This document shows, in pieces, positions 34,699-39,868 of a DNA stretch of 39,868 bases. A model generated the notes under the pieces. That model searched no databases. It was given only the letters and a program-made list of their open reading frames with translations, and had not been told where the DNA came from. The position numbers and the translations under genes were made by a program. This DNA is from an uncultured Aquiluna sp. (lineage in GTDB: Bacteria > Actinomycetota > Actinomycetes > Actinomycetales > Microbacteriaceae). Where the stretch lies: NCBI GenBank assembly GCA_913057795.1, contig CAJXOD010000010.1, positions 1 to 39,868 of the forward strand, in the 5' to 3' direction. How positions within the stretch are numbered: position 1 is the stretch's first letter; the number at the start of each line of letters is the position of its first letter.

Positions 34699-35845
34699 GC
34701 TCAGCCACAATCTCAACCTGCCACGGCCGTGCTCCTAGTTTCTCGAGTTGCGCAGCTATTTCACTTTCGGGCTCGAAGCAAACTCTTCTCAAAAATTCAG
34801 GCGTCAAAAGATTTTCTACTGGAACGACCAGTTCGGTTGCCTTGGCCATTATGAGCTCTCTTACGAGCTTTAGTCTGACGTGTGCCTCTGGAAATCTTTT
34901 TTCCCAGCTCTTGTGGTTCGGAAGTGCGCCGGTGTGCTCTGGCGCCGGCAGGATCTCAAGATTCTTTGATCCTTCTATTGCCTCCCACCACACTGACAGC
35001 ATGGACCTAGAGGCTCGTCCCTGAAACAACTTGTTCTGGGACAGTTCGTGCTTGGACCTGGGTACTTTGTCGATCGCCGCCATTATGGAGCGGTCTGGGA
35101 TCAGACGCCCAGGAGCAAGGTCTGATTCAATCGCTATCTCGTTGCGGGCCAGCCATAGCGCAGCGGCAGCCTTAAGTTTCACTTGGTCTTTGACTCGGCT
35201 TAGTCCCGGGAGGTTCCTCCACGGCTCTTGGGCAATTGGCTTGGGTCGAAAGTTCTGGAGGGCTGCGAATTCCTCTTTCGCCCACTGGCTCTTGGACTGG
35301 GACTCGAGACTCTTTTCAATTTCGGCCCAAAGATCGTGCAATACGTCTACGTCGAGCGCCGCATAATTTAGCAGCGAAGCTTGCAGAGGCCGTATTGACC
35401 AGTCCGAAGCAGAGTGTTCTTTTGCAAGCTCAAGGTCAAGTAGTTCCGTGACCATAGATCCGAGTCCAACTTTTTCATAACCTGCCAGCCGCGCTGCCAG
35501 TTCGGTGTCGATTATTGTTTCGCTTGCAAAGCCGAGCTCTGTCAGGCAGGGAATGTCCTGCGTCGCAGCGTGCAGTAGCCAACTCCTGCTGTTTATCTCT
35601 TTAGCCACGAGTTCGTTCCAGCCGGGGGAGGTGTCATCTAGGGCTACTGGGTCAATCAGGTAAATCGAACCGGCAGCCAAACCAATCTGGACCAGGTATG
35701 CGCGCTGGGAATATCGAAAACCACTAGCTCTTTCGGTGTCAATGGCAAGTGTGTCCGTGTTTTGCTTTAAAGCTTCTAGCATTTCTTCAAGTGATTCTTG
35801 ATCGACGACTTGAACAACTGGACGTCTTGGGGTGTCTAAATTCAA
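34640..35845 (-). CDS. rnd: Ribonuclease D-like 3'-5' exonuclease with HRDC domain
   Basis: DEDD-family exoribonuclease. The 401-residue protein shows Exo I at D36/E38 (LAIDTERASGF), Exo II in LLHAATQDIPCL and Exo III in YAALDVDVL (the tyrosine form, DEDDy). An HRDC nucleic-acid-binding domain follows (LKAAAALWLARNEIAIESDLAPGRLIPDRSI, about 215-290). It is the normal actinobacterial partner of the DUF3000 gene. Start is TTG 35845, overlapping the DUF3000 stop by four bases (TTGA). The unusual feature is the 59-base tail-to-tail overlap with dxs. Confidence 0.9.
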   Translation of the reverse strand: MNLDTPRRPVVQVVDQESLEEMLEALKQNTDTLAIDTERASGFRYSQRAYLVQIGLAAGSIYLIDPVALDDTSPGWNELVAKEINSRSWLLHAATQDIPCLTELGFASETIIDTELAARLAGYEKVGLGSMVTELLDLELAKEHSASDWSIRPLQASLLNYAALDVDVLHDLWAEIEKSLESQSKSQWAKEEFAALQNFRPKPIAQEPWRNLPGLSRVKDQVKLKAAAALWLARNEIAIESDLAPGRLIPDRSIMAAIDKVPRSKHELSQNKLFQGRASRSMLSVWWEAIEGSKNLEILPAPEHTGALPNHKSWEKRFPEAHVRLKLVRELIMAKATELVVPVENLLTPEFLRRVCFEPESEIAAQLEKLGARPWQVEIVAELIEEGLASAEAENSHPQTP

Positions 35846-36402
35846 CTAATTCTCATAACTTTGCTGTCTTTCGGTGGCAGGCCTGAAATGAGCGCTAAAA
35901 GCTCTATCCAGCCCATTAGGTGTGACGCCAAATCGAACGACGTCGGGGCCCAGCTGGCTCGAATTTCAAGCTCAGCGTGCTGCGGTTGCGCGATTAGCGC
36001 TCCGTGCCCTGTGGAGATAACTGTAGTCGTGGTTCCAGCCTCGTGGGCAAAGCCGGCCTTCTCGGCTGCTAGAGAGTCCTTCAGCCACTCCCAAGGCAAG
36101 GCCGCCGTGTAGTCATCCTTTGCCATCTCAAGCTCAATGGGCGACTTTGCGTATCCAATAATTCGAAACTCAGAGTTCCAACCCTCGGGGATTTCAGGGT
36201 TACGACAAAAAACCAAACGAGAAACCCCATGATCGGAGGCTGTTTCGTGCACAATTTCAGCAGAAATAGCGATCGACTCGGGTGCAATACCGGCAGGAGA
36301 GGGAATTTGAGTAAGTTCGATTTCATCCCTAACCGACAAGCTCGAGAGTTCTCGGAGCATTGAGGCAAAGGGTTCTGAGATGTTGGTTAGGTCAAGTTCC
36401 AC
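35842..36402 (-). CDS. DUF3000 family protein
   Basis: A 186-residue soluble actinobacterial protein of unknown function, almost always found directly before the RNase D gene, as here. It has SVRDEIELTQIPSPAGIAPESIAISAEIV, then RLVFCRNPEIPEGWNSEFRIIGYAKSPIELEMA, an HEAGTTTTVISTGHG segment and a terminal ELEIRASW strand, giving an all-soluble alpha/beta layout. GTG 36402 is the only plausible start. Its stop overlaps the rnd TTG. It begins 35 bases after the upstream RibD_C-like gene, so it likely belongs to the sulfurtransferase-sufE transcript. Confidence 0.87.
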   Translation of the reverse strand: MELDLTNISEPFASMLRELSSLSVRDEIELTQIPSPAGIAPESIAISAEIVHETASDHGVSRLVFCRNPEIPEGWNSEFRIIGYAKSPIELEMAKDDYTAALPWEWLKDSLAAEKAGFAHEAGTTTTVISTGHGALIAQPQHAELEIRASWAPTSFDLASHLMGWIELLALISGLPPKDSKVMRIS

Positions 36403-36437
36403 AACATCAAGCTACAGAGGTATTCACGGGGCCTCCT

Positions 36438-36980
36438 CTAGACTCGCCCAGTTACCTCAGTTACGTAGAGATTTTTGAATCTAAAAGTTCCCACTTGAAA
36501 AAGGTTCCACCTCGAAATAAAGGCCGCGCCCCCTGACTCATATTCGCTGCTGATAAACGCACGGACATCATTCCTTGATCGAAGAGTCTCTATAAGTGCA
36601 GTTGGACCGAACTCAATGTGAATGGGTGTCGGGCTTGATGTCATGAGTTGTTGCACGGATTCGGCTGGCGTGAGTACTGTTTCGCCGCCGATTAGGCGCA
36701 CTTGTTCAGCCTGAAGTTCCATAGGGAGTGTTTCCGCGGTCGATCTAGTGAGAATCGCTAATGCTGAAGATGACGGCAGTCGATAGCTCTCAGAACGTGC
36801 AGTTAGACCGGTTGTCAGAACCGTACCGGCTCTTTTTCGGAAGAGCATCAAGAGCTCGAAGTCTGATTCGCCACCTAGAGATTTTGAGGTGCCGTCTGGT
36901 CCTAGGTGTGATCCGGCCTGATCAACCACCATTGATGCCGTAATGGTGGTCTTACCAATCGAACTCAGAAAATCAGGCAT
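36438..36980 (-). CDS. RibD C-terminal/dihydrofolate-reductase-like (pyrimidine reductase family) protein
   Basis: A 180-residue protein resembling the RibD_C reductase fold. It has ITASMVVDQAGSHLGPDGTSKSLGGESDFELLMLFR (the nucleotide-binding first strand and helix), AGTVLTTGLTARSESYRLP (family pattern ADAVLxGxGTxRxExY) and a C-terminal strand GTFRFKNLYVTEV. Family members reduce pyrimidine or pteridine rings with NADPH; the substrate here is unknown. A standalone deaminase domain is not present. ATG at 36980 is preferred, overlapping the sufE stop by eight bases; an upstream extension to 37046 would be antisense-like and has no homology. It sits in an Fe-S/sulfur operon, an unexpected setting. 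Confidence 0.72.
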   Translation of the reverse strand: MPDFLSSIGKTTITASMVVDQAGSHLGPDGTSKSLGGESDFELLMLFRKRAGTVLTTGLTARSESYRLPSSSALAILTRSTAETLPMELQAEQVRLIGGETVLTPAESVQQLMTSSPTPIHIEFGPTALIETLRSRNDVRAFISSEYESGGAAFISRWNLFQVGTFRFKNLYVTEVTGRV

Positions 36981-37401
36981 CCTTCGCGACGAGCTCTGCT
37001 GTTTTGCGCTTGATCCTGGCCAGCATGCCACGCATGCCACGAACACGAAGCGGGGTGATTATGTGATCCAGCCCAAGTTTCGTTGGGAAGTCATCTGAGA
37101 GCTCAAGGATTTCATCGGCCGAGTGCGAGCTCAAAGCGCTGAACAAAATGCTTGCGAAACCCCTTGTGGTTGGAGACTCTCTAGGTGCCGAAAAATGAAG
37201 CTTAATCTCCGCGGCGGTCCCGTCTACGGCAATAAAGACCGGCGACTGGCACTCCTCAACTCGCTCGAGCAATTCCGGGTGGTCGCCGTAGCGTGAATCT
37301 AATTCCGGTAGGGCTTCGCTGAATTCTAAAAGAAGCTGCAACCGGTCACTGCCCTCCAAGAATTGGAAGTCAGCAATTATGTCTTCGGAGGCACGTGTCA
37401 A
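36973..37401 (-). CDS. sufE: SufE family sulfur-acceptor protein
   Basis: Accepts persulfide sulfur from cysteine desulfurase for iron-sulfur cluster assembly. The 142-residue protein has the family core LEFSEALPELD, the active-site cysteine C51 in VEECQSPVFIAV, FSAPRESPTTRGFASIL and a C-terminal RVRGMRGMLARIKRKT. Start is TTG 37401, overlapping the sulfurtransferase stop (TTGA). In M. tuberculosis the same pair (Rv3284 beside sseA, Rv3283) occurs, supporting a shared sulfur-transfer role. Confidence 0.92.
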   Translation of the reverse strand: MTRASEDIIADFQFLEGSDRLQLLLEFSEALPELDSRYGDHPELLERVEECQSPVFIAVDGTAAEIKLHFSAPRESPTTRGFASILFSALSSHSADEILELSDDFPTKLGLDHIITPLRVRGMRGMLARIKRKTAELVAKDA

Positions 37402-38273
37402 GTTGCGAGCCCAGGCTCAGAACCGGTAGCAATTGGAGCGCCAACCAGGTTGCCCCACTCTGTCCAGCTACCGTCGTAGTTTCGAACACTTTCTACCCCA
37501 AGCAGATACTTCAGCACAAACCAGCTGTGTGAGGATCGCTCTCCAATTCGGCAATACGCGATGAAATCGGAACTGCGGTCGTAACCCGTGTTTTCAAAGT
37601 AGAGCTTTTCAAGCTCGGCAACTGGTCGGAAGGTTTCGTCTTCCTGAATCGACTTGGACCAGGGGATCGATGCGGCGGTTGGGATGTGACCACCACGTGT
37701 TGCGCCCTCATTTGGGAAATCTGGCATGTGCATGCGCTCTCCGGAGTATTCCTCAGGGGAGCGAACATCGACCATTGGTTGACCTATGTGCTGAAGAACT
37801 TCGTCTCTAAAGGCGCGAATTTCAGAATCGTGCCTTTCTACTACTGGGTAGCTCTTGCTGGAAACTGTTGGCTTTTCCTTTGTTATTTCTCCGCCGTCAG
37901 CGATCCACTTGTTTCTTCCTCCATCAAGCAGGAGCACGTTTTCGTGACCGAAAAGCTTGAACACCCAGAATGCGTAGGTAGCCCACCAGTTTGAACGGTC
38001 GCCGTAGAGCACGATAGTGTCTTGTCTGCCGATACCTTTGATGTTCATAAGGGCTGAAAATTCTTCGCTCTCGAGGTAGTCGCGTCGAAGCGGGTGATTC
38101 AATTCGGTGTGCCAGTCAAGTTTGACGGCTCCAGGAATGTGGCCGGTCTCATACAAAAGGATGTCCTCGTCGGACTCAACAACTATCACGTTATCCAAGT
38201 TGCTCTTTAGCCACTCTGTTGTGACTAGCACATCGGGGTTCGCATACTCTGCTATTTTGCTCAGCTGGTTCAT
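37398..38273 (-). CDS. sseA: Thiosulfate/3-mercaptopyruvate sulfurtransferase (tandem rhodanese)
   Basis: Transfers sulfane sulfur through a cysteine persulfide. The 291 residues form two rhodanese domains. The inactive N-terminal domain (about 10-135) has the GHIPGAVKLDW motif. The catalytic C-terminal domain (about 150-291) has MVDVRSPEEYSGE, GHIPTAASIPW and active-site C241 in AYCRIGERSSHSW. The active loop CRIGERS fits thiosulfate-type enzymes. A good AGAGGAGA precedes ATG 38273. First gene of the minus-strand run to rnd; divergent from zapE across 48 bases. Confidence 0.92.
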   Translation of the reverse strand: MNQLSKIAEYANPDVLVTTEWLKSNLDNVIVVESDEDILLYETGHIPGAVKLDWHTELNHPLRRDYLESEEFSALMNIKGIGRQDTIVLYGDRSNWWATYAFWVFKLFGHENVLLLDGGRNKWIADGGEITKEKPTVSSKSYPVVERHDSEIRAFRDEVLQHIGQPMVDVRSPEEYSGERMHMPDFPNEGATRGGHIPTAASIPWSKSIQEDETFRPVAELEKLYFENTGYDRSSDFIAYCRIGERSSHSWFVLKYLLGVESVRNYDGSWTEWGNLVGAPIATGSEPGLAT

Positions 38274-38321
38274 GGGTCTCCTCTTGATTATCTACACTTA
38301 TGGTGACGAAGGGTACTTACA

Positions 38322-39323
38322 TTGACAGAACAAGATTTGGTGAGACCAAATTCCTTGCTGACGCGGCATCCCGAGGTTTCTAAGGCAGAGCTTATTAGTC
38401 AGCTTATGCCACCTCCAGAGTTTGACCATGCCAGATTCGAGAGTTACCGCCCTGATAAGAATTACGAAAGCCAGTCAATTGCTCTTGGGCTGTGCAAGGA
38501 ATTTGTGCATGGACCAAAGAAAAAGTTCTTCTCAAAGACAGAAAAGTTTCCTGGCATATATCTTGATGGCGGTTTTGGAGTGGGTAAGACCCACCTTCTC
38601 GCGTCTATCTGGCATTCATACTCTGGAGTGAAGGCCTACGGCAGTTTTCTCGAGTACACCAGCTTGGTCGGTTACCTGGGGTTTGCACAGACAATTCTGG
38701 AGCTGAAAAAGTATGGGTTGATCTGCATTGACGAGTTTGAGCTTGATGACCCGGGGGACACCATGATTATGTCCAGGCTGCTAAAAGAGCTAGAGGCAAG
38801 TGGAACCCGGTTTGCTGCCACCAGCAACACCCCTCCCAACGCTCTTGGGGATGGAAGGTTCGCTGCGAGTGATTTCCAGCGAGAGATTAAGGGTCTTGGA
38901 GACAGGTTCCGGATTGTGTCTGTGGACGGTGAGGATTTTCGGCATCGCGACATAGACGCTGAGTCTGAAACCCTTGACGAAGTCACTCTTGGTGGCTGGC
39001 TCAAAGAGCACAAAAATAGCTTCAGAGACGACTTCGGCGATCTCCTAGGACACCTTGGAACTCTGCATCCAACGAAATATCGCGCGTTGGTGGCAGACGT
39101 TGGAGCTCTTGGAATCACCGATGTGTCAAAACTGGATGATCAAGTACATGCTCTTAGACTCGTGGCCTTTATAGACAGAATGTACGAGTTTCAGGTGCCA
39201 CTAAGAACATCGGGCAGCACACCAATTACTGCGGTCTTTTCTAAGACCATGCTCTCTGGCGGTTACCGGAAAAAGTATTTGAGAACAATCTCTCGCATGG
39301 GAGCTCTTACGAGCCTTTCTTAG
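38322..39323 (+). CDS. zapE: Cell division protein ZapE (AFG1-like AAA ATPase)
   Basis: AFG1-family P-loop ATPase; E. coli ZapE associates with the division ring. The 333-residue protein has Walker A GGFGVGKT (83-90), Walker B LICIDEFELDD (D137, E138) and sensor-1-type TSNTPPNALGDGRF. The region YRPDKNYESQ upstream of Walker A is family-typical. Start is taken as TTG 38322 with AAGGG at 38309-38313, eight bases upstream; no ATG is available near the expected N-terminus. The last 17 bases overlap nhaA tail to tail. Confidence 0.9.
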   Translation: MTEQDLVRPNSLLTRHPEVSKAELISQLMPPPEFDHARFESYRPDKNYESQSIALGLCKEFVHGPKKKFFSKTEKFPGIYLDGGFGVGKTHLLASIWHSYSGVKAYGSFLEYTSLVGYLGFAQTILELKKYGLICIDEFELDDPGDTMIMSRLLKELEASGTRFAATSNTPPNALGDGRFAASDFQREIKGLGDRFRIVSVDGEDFRHRDIDAESETLDEVTLGGWLKEHKNSFRDDFGDLLGHLGTLHPTKYRALVADVGALGITDVSKLDDQVHALRLVAFIDRMYEFQVPLRTSGSTPITAVFSKTMLSGGYRKKYLRTISRMGALTSLS

Positions 39324-39868
39324 CCTTTGCTTTTTCTTCTCGGTGCTTGCGCATGTGATATCGCCCTCTGACTTGAGATAACCAGCCACCAAAGGCCATC
39401 GACACTAGTGAACCCAGGATCACGGCAAGCGTTGCCTCAGCAACTATGTACTGAGTGTCGGCGAAAGCCAAGTTGGTCATCAGAAGTGAAACAGTAAAGC
39501 CAATTCCAGCCAGTCCGCTTATTGCCAAGAAATCCAGTGGCTCTAAGTCCAAGCGGGCATGCTTAGCCGCGATCTTGTTAGCCAAGATGGCTAACGCCGT
39601 TATCCCCAGCACCTTTCCGACTGGCAGCGCTACTGCGATGCCAACGAACACACTTGAAAATGCTCCGTCGAAGACGGGAAGTGCGATTGCCACTGCAAAG
39701 AAGGCATAAATAGGTAATGACACAGTGTTAGTCCATGGCTGGATTTTTGCAACGAGGGAGTGAGTCTTCTTGCTTGGGATTATGAGGCCCAGAACAACAC
39801 CCGCCACTGTGGCGTGAACTCCGGACTGATAGACGGTGTACCAAAGCAGGATGAAGGTCAAAACTCTT
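39307..39868 (-). CDS. nhaA: Na+/H+ antiporter NhaA, C-terminal part (cut by window edge)
   Basis: Membrane antiporter exchanging sodium for protons. The frame stays open to the right edge of the window, so only about the last 187 residues are present. They include LLWYTVYQSGVHATVAGVVLGL, PWTNTVSLPIYAFFAVAI, VGKVLGITALAILANK and the conserved GLAGIGFTVSLLMTNLAF. Several hydrophobic helices are followed by a lysine-rich cytoplasmic tail. These match the C-terminal half of NhaA (full length usually 390-450). The 3' end overlaps zapE by 17 bases. Confidence 0.93.
   Translation of the reverse strand, partial: RVLTFILLWYTVYQSGVHATVAGVVLGLIIPSKKTHSLVAKIQPWTNTVSLPIYAFFAVAIALPVFDGAFSSVFVGIAVALPVGKVLGITALAILANKIAAKHARLDLEPLDFLAISGLAGIGFTVSLLMTNLAFADTQYIVAEATLAVILGSLVSMAFGGWLSQVRGRYHMRKHREEKAKAKKGS

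Noticed and set aside
36981-37046. N-terminal extension of the RibD_C-like protein
   Set aside because: Falls inside sufE in another frame and lacks homology; ATG 36980 is the sensible start.

Overview
The window is 39.9 kb of compact, gene-dense actinobacterial chromosome. Gene content, the moderate GC (judged by eye, not computed) and the neighbourhoods (sigA-murT-gatD, parE/parC, sepH, DUF4193/DUF3093/dut/DUF3710/DUF3159, lipA-lipB-sucB, glnA1-glnE-glnA2) point to the family Microbacteriaceae. A small, streamlined planktonic member of the Rhodoluna/Aquiluna type is likely; that placement is inference. I see no tRNA, rRNA, insertion sequence, phage, CRISPR array or recent transfer. No gene-free stretch exceeds about 160 bases.

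Layout, left to right. (1) 1-4.2 kb: ppgK, map and panB-nadE on the minus strand, with one small conserved plus-strand gene (glucose phosphorylation, protein maturation, pantothenate and NAD synthesis). (2) 4.3-10 kb: a nitrogen block. glnA2-glnE (+) faces glnA1 (-) across a perfect bidirectional terminator. (3) 10-16.8 kb: a minus-strand run transcribed pepA-lpdA-sucB-lipB-lipA-DUF4191, which makes and uses lipoate on 2-oxoacid dehydrogenases. (4) 16.8-21 kb: a PAC2-family gene, then sigA with a strong hairpin in its upstream region, then a MurT/GatD-like pair. (5) 21-27.5 kb: topoisomerase IV genes parE and parC, a phosphodiesterase-like gene and sepH. (6) 27.6-34.7 kb: DUF4193, DUF3093, then dut-DUF3710-DUF3159-acnA-dxs. 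(7) 34.6-39.9 kb: a minus-strand operon (sulfurtransferase-sufE-RibD_C-like-DUF3000-rnd), zapE, and the 3' part of nhaA running off the right edge.

Most of the window is housekeeping and broadly parallels two Mycobacterium tuberculosis segments (around Rv2213-Rv2225 and Rv2693-Rv2703).

The most unusual thing is the MurT/GatD-like pair at 19068-20839. In other bacteria MurT-GatD amidates the D-Glu alpha-carboxyl of lipid II. Here the GatD-like subunit has lost both the catalytic cysteine and the catalytic histidine, and is about 50 residues short. The MurT-like subunit has lost its four-cysteine zinc ribbon. Microbacteriaceae make group B peptidoglycan, in which that same D-Glu alpha-carboxyl carries the cross-bridge. 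I therefore propose that the pair is a repurposed ligase working with an amino acid rather than glutamine-derived ammonia. This is a hypothesis from sequence and family knowledge only. The second notable signal is a 15-bp hairpin with a GCAA tetraloop 36 bases upstream of sigA.
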